This document shows positions 36,461 to 47,869 of a stretch of DNA of 64,000 nt, piece by piece. Under the pieces are notes generated by a model. It had not been told where the DNA came from and searched no databases. It worked only from the letters and a program-made list of their open reading frames with translations. A program made the translations under genes and the position numbers. This DNA comes from Paraphaeosphaeria minitans (Eukaryota; Ascomycota; Dothideomycetes; Pleosporales; Didymosphaeriaceae): contig WJXW01000010.1 of the NCBI GenBank assembly GCA_015832175.1, positions 1,922,001 through 1,986,000 of the forward strand, written 5' to 3'. Each line of letters starts with the position of its first letter. The stretch's first letter is position 1.

Positions 36461-37349
36461 TAGTAGAGTTAGCCTATCTATTATAGATTTTATTTTACTT
36501 TACTATATATTAGTATAATAGGATGTAAGTTTTAGAAATTATAGAAAAAATAGAAACTAGAGTCTTCTAGAAGAGTTTAGGAATTGTATAAAATAAGTAA
36601 ATTTCTAAAAACCTAAGTACTAGTATTAATACTATCTTATAACTTATTAGAATTTAATAAAATTATAATTAAACTATATTTCTACTTTTTTATAAACTTT
36701 ACCACTAGTTATTAAATAGTAGTATACTTTTTTATATACTTATAATAATTTTTACTTATTTAGTAATCATAAGTTTTACTTTAAATAGTTTATACTAATA
36801 GTATTATATAACTACTAGAGTGAAACTAAATTTAATTTTATATTAATAATTTATATTTCTATTAAAAAGAGAATATAAAAGAAATTATTAAAGTAGTAGT
36901 ATTTATAAGTAGAAGTAGGACTTATAAATAATAAAACTAAATTACTAAACTATGTAGTAGATAATAAATAATTTCTAGTTATTATAAAATTAAGAAAAAA
37001 AAACTAAAGGGTTATTTTTTATTAAAGGGAAAATATATATTTCTAAAGTTATAGAAAATATAAAGTAATATAACTTTTTAAAAAGTAATATAAGGTAAAG
37101 TTATTAACTATTCTATACAGGTATATAAGGTCGTGTTAAGTTATATAAAAGGATATAAATTATTATAAAGGGACATAAAGCTATATAAAGTAATATGTAG
37201 TAAAGTTATTAAATATTTTATAGTAGTATACGTTACGGCCTTGGTCTTACTCGCAACTTAGCTTAACATAGAGAAAATAGGGGTCTTTAAGCCCCTTGTT
37301 ACCTATAACAAACAGGCTACTGTAATAGCGGCATTTATGCTAATATTTA
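36461..37349. other. Extremely AT-rich spacer
   Basis: No frame or family is recognisable. The composition is clearly lower in GC than its neighbours, with repeated 'tataaag' and 'ggatataaa' words near 37130-37200. From ~37211 the GC content rises into the sequence leading to the minisatellite. Confidence 0.6.
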
Positions 37350-38270
37350 GCTAGCCACTTAGAGCTATAGGGCTCATAGGGCTATTAATTTCCTAAATAG
37401 CATAGATAGGCGCTGGCCACTTAGAGCTATAGGGCTTATAGGGCTGCCAATTTCTAAAAACGCATAGATAGACGCTAGCCACTTAGAGCTATAGGGCTTA
37501 TAAGGCTGCCTATTTTACAGATAGCGCTACTAGGCGCTAGCCACTTAGAGCTATAGGGCTTATAGGGCTACCTATTTTATAGATAGCGCCACTAGGCGCT
37601 AGCCACTTAGAGCTATAGGGCTTATAGGGCTGCTAATTTCTAAGAACGCATAGACAGACGCTAGCCACTTAGAGCTATAGGGCTTATAAGGCTGCCTATT
37701 TTACAGATAGCGCTACTAGGCGCTGGCCACTTAGAGCTATAGGGCTTATAGGGCTACTAATTTCTAAAAACGCATAGATAGACGCTAGCCACTTAGAGCT
37801 ATAGAGCTTATAGGGCTACCTATTTTATAGATAGCGCTACTAGGCGCTAGCCACTTAGAGCTATAGGGCTTATAAGGCTGCCTATTTTATAAATAGCGCC
37901 ACTAGGCGCTAGCCACTTAGAGCTATAGGGCTTATAGGGCTACCTATTTTATAGATAGCGCCACTAGGCGCTAGCCACTTAGAGCTATAGGGCTTATAGG
38001 GCTACTAATTTCTAAAGACACACAGACAGACGCTAGCCACTTAGAGCTATAGGGCTTATAGGGCTGCCTATTTTATAGATAGCGCCACTAGGCGCTGGCC
38101 ACTTAGAGCTATAGGGCTTATAGGGCTGCCTATTTTACAGATAGCGCCACTAGGCGCTAGCCACTTAGAGCTATAGGGCTTATAGAGCTACCCATTTCTA
38201 AAGACGCACAGATAGATGCTGGCCACTTAGAGCTATAGGGCTTATAAAGCTACTATTTTATAAATAGCAC
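37350..38270. repeat. Minisatellite, ~15 copies of a ~62-bp unit
   Basis: Each unit contains 'ccacttagagctatagggct' followed by 'tatagggctgcc' and one of two tails: 'tattttatagatagcgccac' or 'aatttctaaaaacgcataga'. The two tail types are interspersed. Copies differ by transitions and occasional 1-2-bp indels, and the core is strikingly well kept for a RIP region. The array ends about 100 bp before the ATG of the long unidentified frame. Confidence 0.95.
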
Positions 38271-38373
38271 CTACTCTAAATTTTTGCCTATCTTTGCGCA
38301 CTAGCTCCTCTCTATATACCTTTATCCTTATTCTTTGCGATATCCCTAACTAGGGTATTATGCCACTAATACT

Positions 38374-41300
38374 ATGCCACCAAAACTTAACCTTACACTA
38401 GAAGAGCGACTAGCTTAGCAAAAGGCGTTAAAGGCAAAGTTAAATAAAGCCTATAAGGCCTTCCAGGCCTTTAATAGCACCTTAAACGTTAGGATAAGAT
38501 AAGCTATTTATCTCTATTTACTAAACTATCTTAAAACTAATATTTATTAGTAAGGCATCGTATTCTACACTTAGTAGCAATAAAACCCTCCTAATTATAC
38601 ACTTATTACTAGTAACCACCTCTTAAGTTGCACCTTAGCCAAAAACTTAGCCAATTATACTAAGTTTAACGTAATAATTACTTACACCTATACCTCTACC
38701 TATACCTACTATAAGTATAGTAGCACAACCAACATTAACTAATAGGGCGTGAACTCAGGATGTTAAGCATTACTTAGCACACCTTTAACATAATAAACTA
38801 GAGACTAGCTTACTAGCCACACAGCATGCTACTTATAGGCAGCTAATAATGTCTCCTAGAGTTATCCTAGTATTAGAATAACTAAACGAAAACCTACTAA
38901 TACTAGATGTTAATAGACTAGCCCTTACTAATCTAGATAACCTTATAGCAGATCTTAAGCATCTCTTTAGTAATACCTACTCTAGTACCACAAATAAATA
39001 CCTTATAGGACATTTAGATCCTCTACCTAGTGTTTCTAGTCTAGTAGTCACAGTTTCCTCTACAGAAGTTACTATACAAGACTCACCACTAATAGATTTA
39101 GTTAATTTCTTGCTATAGATTAACTTAGACATTAATTTATTATTAGCAGAACTCTACCTAAATAATAATAATGTTATGCCTACAGACACATCACCTAGGC
39201 CCTTAATCCACGCCTCTAACAATAGATTAGATAAAAACCACTCTTATAATTATAAGAGTGTAACACTAGGTACGCCAACTTAACCTATTAATGTTATAGA
39301 GGCTAGGGGCTAGAGGACCCCCCTAAGGGTCTTTAGTCCCCTTCCCTTTCTCCCCTACTAATCCAAACAGTACCTAATAGCAATCACAGTATATTTGTCG
39401 CTAAGCCTAAGCGAGTCCTATTGTCTACTATTAAATGCCGTCTAGAACTACATTAGTACACTGTATAACTATACTATACCACCTTAATTAAGCGGCTTGC
39501 GACTCTATACCTAGATATAGTAGATAAATAAATACATACTAGCTTTTATTCCTACTATCTCTTCTTATCCGCAGCTATTAATACTGCTAAAGGCATTAGC
39601 CTACTATCTACGTAATAATACCCAAAACTTTCGTGCCTAGGCGGAACCACTTATAGGTGTTCCTAATCTAAACCTATATAATGTTCTATTACTAAGTATA
39701 GATCGCACAGAAGCGCACTTTCTATTACAATAAAACGGGGTACATTATCTTATTTAACAATTTAATTGTAATAGTATTGTTTTCTCTCTAACCAGTCTTA
39801 GTATCTTCTAGTATAACCTATCCTTCTCCTTCTTGCCTAGCTTTACTAAAAGTTTTACTAGTAATTAATATATATTCTTCTCACCTATAAATCTTTCACA
39901 ACACAAGAACGTTCTTCTTAGACTATATAATAGGTTTAAGTGTTACATATTCTAGCCACGTTTTCCTCTACAGTTTACCTTAGCTAAAGGGAAGGCTATC
40001 ACTAGACAAACCTAACACCTTCTAGACTATACCTTAGCTTAATAGCTAGAGTGTGTTATTCTCCCTACTCTGCGTAGTGTATACAATCTAAGTAGTGCTA
40101 GGCATTATCCTATTAGCTATACGCAGCTAAAAGCGAACTCTAAAGTGCGTTTTAAATAAAGTTATATACAGACACTAGGTAATTGTTATATTAACACTTA
40201 ACAGGATATCCTAAAATAAATTCTTAAATCTTTTTAGAATACTATTGTGGATTTAGCACAAGATATCACTTTTCCAGACTACGATATTCCTAACAACGCC
40301 TTTAGTAATCCTGTACTTATTATATCTTATTATAACCTCAAACTATCTAAACTTAGTAGTCATTCTTCCTTATCTACCTATTAAACATCTTTAGAAGAAT
40401 TTATTTAGTCTTACTAGAACATAAACTTTCTAGACCTACATTGCTTCTATTAGGATCTTAGCATTTAAACTAGATTAAATGTTGCTAGCATAACTACATT
40501 GCGAAAATCCTGTTGCCTTAAACAATAGATATCCTTCTTTAATTATAGTAAGCGAGGATTATGTTTAAAGCCGCGTTTCTATACCTTTACTAGTACTAAT
40601 ACTAGATCTACTAAATTAGAGCTTTGCTATAGCAATAAATTTTACTAAGCTAGAATTTAACATGTGAAAGTCTACAACACTATTAAGGAGACCACATATG
40701 CACCTATTCGTAGGTATAGTTTATTTTTAAATCCTAATCTAGAAGTTATTAGTGCCACTTAGGAATTCTTAAACAAGACAAAATTTAGTAACACTAGACG
40801 CAATAAGTAGAGCATTATTTAAGTTAAGTAACTCCTAAATTAAATTAAGCTCTATAAGGCCTGTATACACGTAATTCTATTACCTAAGTCCTACTAAATA
40901 TTCTATTTTAATCGCTAAGAACTTCGCATACAGCTGCACTAGTCTAGAACCGCGTTAGCGCCTCTTAATATTAACAACACAGAGCATATACACCAGGTAG
41001 ATACTAATACTTATTATAAATTCTAGATTCTACTAACACATAAAGTTAATCACTTCTATACAGTAGAATGCAATTATTGGCTAGCAGCTCTAGAATTAAT
41101 TACTACTATAGCTTACCATCTTAACCTACCAACTAAAGATTAAGAACTTAACTACATAGCTATAACCACATTTACTCGCACTCTTTACTTTATGTTAAAC
41201 TATAAAGATTTAAGTAGTCTTCCTTCCCTTAGCTCTAGTAAAGAGTACCAAAGACTCTGTGTTTTCAAACACCAGAAACCCTTACTAGGTGGTACTATTA

Positions 41301-42690
41301 TACCAAAACACATACGGAGATATAAGCCTAAGCGACGCTAAGGCCTTAAATATACTAAATCTATAAAGTAATTTAGTATTGTTTAGATTCCCTTTCGCTT
41401 AGGCATATAGAACAAACTTATACTAAAATTCTAACTTAGTAAATATCCCTATCTAGATATCTACTACTATGTTCTGCGAAAGTTAAAGCGCTGTCTCTAC
41501 CTCTATAGGATGCAAACCTTAGAGTCCTATTAGTTTAAATTTATTTACTACTTAATAGAATCTACTCTTTTAATTAGTTAAGGTGCAACTAATTTAAAAG
41601 TATAGCAGAAGCTATTCTTTTTACTATTTATGTAGGCAATAAGAGCATACAATCTCTTTATATAGGAAATTATAGGGCAACGCTAGCTAACCTATAATAA
41701 AGTTAGCAATTAGAAAAACCTAGAACCTTTCTTCTAGTAAGCCTACATAGAGCACCCAGTAAATAGGGGAATAGATATACTTTCTTTCTCTAGTGTTTCT
41801 AAGATTATTAGAGCGCGACTTAGACTAAGCCACCTAGAAATTGCAAAGTAACATAACTATAAGACTACCCTTTTCCTAACCTTTAGTTATAAGACATAGC
41901 AGGGTAGGGTAGCTCCCTTGTTTACATTAGATAATAATAACCCTCCCTAGCTAAAGAAAGCGCTACAGATATAAGCAATACTATTATACCTAGAAGCCTT
42001 TAAAATAGTACTACTAGGACATGCTATAGACGAAATATGCGCTTTATACAAAACGTACATTTTATAAATTACTTGTGTTTATGTTTAGGGGATCCTCCTA
42101 TACTCTAGGAAAACAGCATCTGTGCTAGGTAGCAATAGCAAGTCTATTAGGCAATTAAGTACAATAATTCAACACTAACTACTAAGTAACTTAGAGTAGA
42201 CAAAATAGATATTTCCACACATTACACCTAAGGACTAATTAACATTTCATTATATCTACACTACTTAATAACAGTTATTAGCATCTAAAGTTAGAGAGGT
42301 CCTTAAGCGATGTTATATTTTCACCTTCTATAATAAAGGAGATGTCTTAGAACACCTATACCTGCTAGGCAGTTTAGACGAAATAGGGTCTTTACTAACC
42401 CTATTTAGTTATATTAACAAGTTTAACACCAAATTTAGTGAATGGCAGGATAACCTAAGTAAAAATAAAGATAAAGATAGTAACTAGCCAGCTTAACCTA
42501 TGCACACAGCTACTAGTGGATTCATTATATTAGAAAGTAAAGAGGCAAGCGATCTATCTAATCTTAAGAGTCTATAAACAGGTAGCAACGGCATATTAGT
42601 TATGTACTATTAATATATATTTAAAGGTTTCTCTAGTAATCTTTTCTCTATCTTACCACATCTTCTCTACTTATTAAAAAAATAAACATA
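38374..42690 (+). pseudogene. Very long unidentified frame (~1,440 codons)
   Basis: From an ATG in 'actATGccaccaaaac' the plus strand gives a long coherent reading, mainly in one frame, once TAG/TAA are taken as damaged Gln codons. The start is charged ('MPPKLNLTLEERLAQQKAL'), followed by a helical region. A low-complexity Ser/Thr/Pro linker lies near 39000-39340. A large, Leu/Tyr/Lys-rich domain with conserved-looking stretches follows ('YPYLDIYYYVLRKLKR', 'NRGIDILSFSSVSKIIRARL', 'ILLGHAIDEICALY'-like). I recognise no family; it lacks RT, integrase, DDE or helicase motifs that I can see. CA is frequent and TG rare on the plus strand. It could be the second gene of the helicase-bearing element or two adjacent genes (a break near 39.3 kb is possible). 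Confidence 0.5.
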
Positions 42691-42947
42691 GAAGATATAA
42701 ACCCTATTTCCCGCTCTCATCTATATGCTTGGATATAGTTAATTATAGGCAATTTATAGATTAAATTATAGGCATGTAAGTACAGATGTGCGCTTTTGAA
42801 TTTAATCCTCTTATATTTCTATATTAGGCTGTGTAGCTACTAAGGAATGCTTACTAATTAGTCACGATTAAGTTGCGTCTTTCCTTACCCCACAACACTA
42901 GGTATAGTTCTATTAACCTAACACCCATATCCATTAAACTAATAAAC

Positions 42948-43987
42948 ATGTCACCACGATCATCTAATAGCAGCCAAGTTAGAAAGCCTAAATTTAAACC
43001 TTAGATAAGGAAGGTTACTAAAACTAAGCGCTACAAACTGTTACTAGCCACACTAACAAATGTGCATAGAGAACCCTTATTCCTATTAAGTAAGTATTTA
43101 ATTAATATATCTCTAGACACCTGCCATTGTATAGGTATATTTAAAAGGCAAGCAAATGCCAAATAGATATTATAGGATAGAGACCTTCCTAATAAAGAAG
43201 ACAATATGTAAGCAATTCGCTATCTATAATCACACAAAACTAAGAGCTTAGAATAATTCCTAAATCACTAGTAGAGCCTACGCCCCCACTATTACTAAAT
43301 TATAATCTAAGCCCTTTATAAAATATCTCTGCGCACTTTCCTTACACTATAAGATAAGCAGGTTAATAGGCATTAGCTAAAACTACCTAACACAATTATA
43401 CAACAACACTAGACAGAGTAAACGTATCTACTCTATAAGCACTGTCTATTTCTTTAACTAGCAGTCGCACACATACCCCTATAAGCAGTTATACCATAGG
43501 CTCTACTTACTACCCACTAAGTATTAAACCTAAAGGATAATTACCTAGCTTCGCTAAATAATAACAGTAACTAGATACTAAGGCAGAACTAAGAGGTAAC
43601 CTACTAGCTGCAACTGCTCTAAAATCTGTGTTACCCACGCCACAAGCGGGACGTAGTAGACACAGGAAGCGCACAATCGCGCGTCCTATTAATTTGGCAG
43701 AGGCAACTTCTAGGTTAACAGAATATATAATTGTACGCCAGGACAGTGAGGCTACAGAACAATATATATTTAAATATAATATAAGCACAATAACACAAGG
43801 TTTAACCTGCGCTAGCAAGTTACGCACACTATAGGGACTAAGGGAAATATAAGAACTACTAACCCTATATACAGCGCATAGGGCACATAAGCAACTATTC
43901 GCTAGAATAAGACTTGCTAATAGACAAGGAGGGAAAATTATATAGGAAAATAGTCGCAGTAATATAGACATTAAAGACAAAATGTGA
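42948..43987 (+). pseudogene. Unidentified frame, basic N-terminus, stop-poor C-terminal half
   Basis: It starts at ATG 42948 with a Ser/Arg/Lys-rich segment ('MSPRSSNSSQVRKPK') and reads in one frame to ~43600. It then continues in a different frame (43628-43834 open, then three stops) to a genuine TGA at 43985-43987, so an intron or an indel lies near 43.6 kb. The second half is Arg-rich and helical ('RTIARPINLAEATSRLTEYI', 'ARIRLANRQGGKII'). This could be the tail of a pogo-like transposase or an unknown protein; I cannot decide. A homologous but more diverged copy of its C-terminal part lies at ~47480-47780. Confidence 0.45.
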
Positions 43988-44260
43988 ATAAAAGTAAAGC
44001 GTATATATAGGTTAGTAACACGTCCTCTATAATAGTAAAGCTTACCACCCTAGACTAGCCATAAAACCTATATATCTAACGTTTCTCTTAGCTATTAGCG
44101 AGCGAGACAAAGCACAACTATATAAGGTAGGGTATATAAAATAGAATAGTAAGGCTAACTAAATTAGGAAGAAAGGTTGTCTTACAAACAGATTAGGGTT
44201 TAAAACAGAATAAAAGATATAGAGGAGAAGAGGCGTAATAACCCCTATATATATAATACT
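43780..44260 (+). repeat. Diverged repeat, copy 1 (partner at 47560-47770)
   Basis: Shared landmarks in order are 'cacactatagggactaa', 'aggttgtcttacaaacagat', 'tagggtttaaaacagaata' and 'ataacccctat'. The segment covers the end of the 42948-43987 frame and ~270 bp after it. Confidence 0.6.
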
Positions 44261-44289
44261 AAGGAATAATAATTATACTAAGTCTCTCC

Positions 44290-45720
44290 CTACATAATGT
44301 ACCTATTGCCAAGATCCTTAAGGAGCCTTTAACTACTTGCTAGTTAAAATCCTATAACTAAATCACAATTTGCCAGGTCCTTGTTAGAAAGTATCTCTAG
44401 GAATAAGGGCTCTAGTAGCTCTAGATCTAATATACACGCCTTATACATTTCCGCCACAGCTATCACGCTATTAAAGATAGTATTATTACATTATATAACT
44501 ATATCTATCCACTATTAGAGCTGCGCAACTATTATGCCTTATTTAATATAGGTATTAGATATAGAGTTCTATAGTAGTATTACAAATACACCTATACTAA
44601 ATCTTGCCTTAAGCAGACACTATCTTCTTTCTATATCTAGGCACTAACTAAATTCCCTCCACGCTGTAGAATATGTTCCCTTACTTAGTTCTTCCTCTTC
44701 TATTATCCTAAATTCTTAAGTAAATAGAAGCTTTTTTACTATAAATGTGTATCCTTTCTCTCTTCTACTAGATAGTATCTTCCTTTTCTATACTAGAGCC
44801 TCTAACAATTTAAACTCTAACTAAAGTGCTGCCTATATCTAGCACTGCTATATCTTACTTACTATACTAACTACCTATTCCTACTTTGCGCTCTTATATA
44901 GTAAACAAAACCTCTTTGTCTTAAATTATGTAAAACTATTTTCTATAAAACTATTTTCTGTAAAACTAGCATTAGAGCTTTAGAATAATATTATACTGCT
45001 TTTAAGTATAGTGTCGTGTCTAGTACTATTAACTATGTCTAGGAGTCTTTCCACCTTTTCTCTAAACAACTATAGGCCCTATATGTGTTTTATTCTCTAA
45101 ACCTATAACACTATCTTCTAATCTCGTAGACACTTAGCTGCACCTACAGTAATTACTTAGCTTATTATCCTTCCTATAATATTAACGCCTATCCCTAGTA
45201 GTTTATATATAAATACATAATAACGTTTCTCTTCTCTATTATCTTATAATAACCCTACGTCTATGTTTTATATATATAGCACGACCTCTACTGTCGTGTC
45301 CACTAGCTAACGCTTTAGGTCTTAATTTCTATTCTTTGCTAAACAGCTAGTTGCATTTAATATTTGTTTTTGTTTTAAAGGTGGTTTTATAGTAGTTACT
45401 CTAGTGTCTTCCTCTTTATCTAACTCTTCTTTACTGTCACTTTGTTGCGCTTAGTCCCTATAGATAGAGTGTAAGAAGCGCAAAAATTCTCTCTTTTCTA
45501 CTTATTTATATATCTATCGCACTGTAGACTCTAGTGAGCTGCTTATAAATGCCTTAGCGGGACGACCTATTATCTATAGAATAGAACACCATAAAGGCTT
45601 CTAATTGTAAACCCGCTTATATGCGTCTTATATAAGGGAGGGAATTAGACTACTATTATCCTAAAACACCTTAGCCTATAAGATTAAAGAACAGTAGGCT
45701 ATAGCGTAGTGTAGTGTAAA
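44290..45720 (-). pseudogene. Unidentified minus-strand frame
   Basis: On the minus strand a coherent reading of more than 200 codons in a single frame covers plus positions ~44930 down to ~44290, with TAG/TAA as the only interruptions ('GYTFIVKKLLFTQEFRII', 'STAWREFSQCLDIE', 'VIAVAEMYKACILDLELLEP', 'LLKDLGNRYIM'). A second block at ~45720-45300 reads 'SNSLPYIRRIQAGLQLEAF' and 'RKERIFALLTLYLQGLSATK'. The middle is unclear. I do not recognise the family. It faces the plus-strand frame at 45930 and shares a divergent spacer with it. Confidence 0.4.
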
Positions 45721-45929
45721 TACAACCTAGGATAATAAACATTACCTAGTGTTTATCCTCTTCTATTAGCACTAAAGTTTAGCCGCGTTATTTAAACCAT
45801 AAATGTAGATTAAAATCTTTTATACTACTACTAACTATAAAGACTCCTAAACACATCTACTATAATAAAACCTATCACTTTATTACTTGCGTACTATATA
45901 GATATATAATACTTCTAAGTAAGGTGTTT

Positions 45930-47530
45930 TCTTAGTTTAACAAGGAGCATAGATAAAAGATAACTAGTAAAGAGAGGCGCGTTATCTAAGAAAGTATTAA
46001 TAAGCTTAGGAACCTTTACCTACTACTATAAGAGAAATATAAAGAATTCATAGTTCCTAAAACCTTAGTACTAGCCTTCCCTAGCCTACGTATTATCCCT
46101 AACGCTTATTGCTGTCGTCGCTATACCTATATTACTACTAGGTCCTCCGCAAGCTATAACGTGCACTAACACCTACGCTAAGAATACAAACTCTACATTA
46201 TAAACATAGGCAAAGAATTAAGAACGCGCTGTTATAGTAAGTAAGTAAAGGGCGCAGATTACTAATAGCTTTTCCCCTCTATACTACCTGTATTTTAAAA
46301 CCTTTGTCTTACTTGTAAATTTATAGTTAAACTATCTACTAACTCGCATAGCTCTAAAGCCACTACTAAAAGAGTTAAGATTATAGCCAAATCTAGCGTA
46401 GACCCTATACCTATGTCTATTCCTACTAGTAGCAAATTTACAGATTAGCTCTAGGAAGCGTTGTAATAGGCTAAGAAAGCAAAGTAGGAGTAATTAGTAG
46501 CTATAGCTAGCGCACTCTCTATCTCTACAAATCCCTAGGTTACCTATATAGGTGTTCTATAAGTGTTTAGTAACACATCTATATAGGTAGAGGCTTTATA
46601 ATATATAGCTATACTAACTACTATAGGTAATCTAAAACTATATTATCTCTACGTAACTATAAAGAGCATAGCTAGAACTTAGTAAAATGTTACTAGTAAA
46701 GCCTCCTACTACGCCCGTATAAGAGTAATATAGGAACATAAGACTAATGTTCCTCTTACTTCGCTAGAGCTATACTAGGACCCTTACCTCTACTACGTAG
46801 GACTACTCTAGAAGATATTTGTCTTCTTCTACCACGTATTAGTTAATAATATAGAGAAGCCACTAACACTTTATTTATAGCCTTACTAGGAGTAGACCTA
46901 GTAGGATATTATAGAGTACTTAGATTTAATAGATAACATCCTAGAAGTCTAAGAGCACTACACTAGAACTTAATTTATATTATTTAAAGAGCACTACTAT
47001 CACTTTTAGCTATCCCTTATTAAATAAACTAGTTAAACTAAGTATTTTAGGATTAATATGCCATTGTTACTAGACAAAAGACAACCTATATAGGGAACAC
47101 TTCTATGTCCTATTACGTTTAGATAGGAAACAAATAGGGTAAAGGTAATTACTAGTCCTACCTTCTCCCTACTAATTACTGCCCTAGGTGGATAATACTA
47201 GTATCTAACTAGGTTAGAACTAGACCATTAAAAAACGCTTTATATATTAACAAATTCGCTATTTAAGATACATAGGCAATCCTGTAGGATAAGTGCCTAA
47301 AGGTAAAAGAGCTGTAGAGTTATAATATTAAAGTAATTAAGGGTAAGGACTAGAATCTTAAGAGTACTAATGTATTCTAGCAACACTTTATTAGTATTGT
47401 TAATTTTAGTAACAACTATAAGGTAGGAAGAATTATTCTTAGCCTTAACTAGCTAACGCGGACCTACTATATATCTAAGCGCTATATAGAGTTATAGTAG
47501 AACTGCCCTAGCTAGGGAGCTAGTAGAACC
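45930..47530 (+). pseudogene. Frame with an OrsD-like zinc-finger region
   Basis: Near 46070-46230 the plus strand reads 'PSLRIIPNAYCCRRYTYI', then 'YNVHQHLRQEYKL', which fits a C-x2-C...H-x4-H finger of the kind found in OrsD/DUF3505 proteins, with one Cys and one His changed to Tyr. It is followed by 'YQQLFPSILPVFQ', as expected after such fingers. The rest of the frame (to ~47300) is helical ('YQEQTQQDIIEYLDLIDNIL', 'TQFILFKEHYYHFQLSLIKQ') and not recognised. There is no helicase core here. It may be a separate OrsD-type gene related to the N-terminus of the helicase at 32 kb. Family call is tentative. Confidence 0.4.
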
Positions 47531-47559
47531 CCTTCTACGATACTAATTTAAATATAATA

Positions 47560-47770
47560 TAGACATAATAATAGAAAGTTTAAAGTAGGTAACACATACT
47601 ATAGGACTAAAGGAAACATAAGAATCTATATTTATTACATAGGGTATAAGTAAGGTAAATTAGGGGGAGAGGCTGTCTTATAAATATATTAGGGTTTAAA
47701 ATAGAATAGAAGAGCGTTAGGCATGCGTCTAGTGTAAGTAGGAGTGTATTTATAACCCCTAGTAATAGTG
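47560..47770 (+). repeat. Diverged repeat, copy 2 (partner at 43780-44260)
   Basis: It contains 'cacatactataggactaaag', 'aggctgtcttataaatatat', 'tagggtttaaaatagaata' and 'ataacccctag' in the same order as copy 1 but is shorter. Upstream, the encoded tail ('FKYNIDIIIESLKQ') matches 'FKYNISTITQGL' of copy 1. Confidence 0.6.
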
Positions 47771-47869
47771 ATTAAATACGTTATAAAAGGAAGTAATACT
47801 AAACTAGAAAGACTACTCTTAAGGTGTAAATATATCTACTAGACTTAGCTATAGTAAGTAAGCTAGTAT

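Noticed and set aside
42889..42906. The words ccacaacactaggtata, identical to the copia D LTR end plus its target duplication at 23810-23826
   Set aside because: The sequence upstream does not resemble the copia D LTR, so this is not a second copy. It is probably chance or a shared short motif.
43510..43980. 156-codon open frame on the minus strand, the longest in the RIP region
   Set aside because: It is opposite to the better-supported plus-strand reading that ends at the TGA 43985. Its composition (Leu/Ser/Cys-rich) is what the complement of an Arg/Lys/Glu-rich frame gives, and it lacks any domain.
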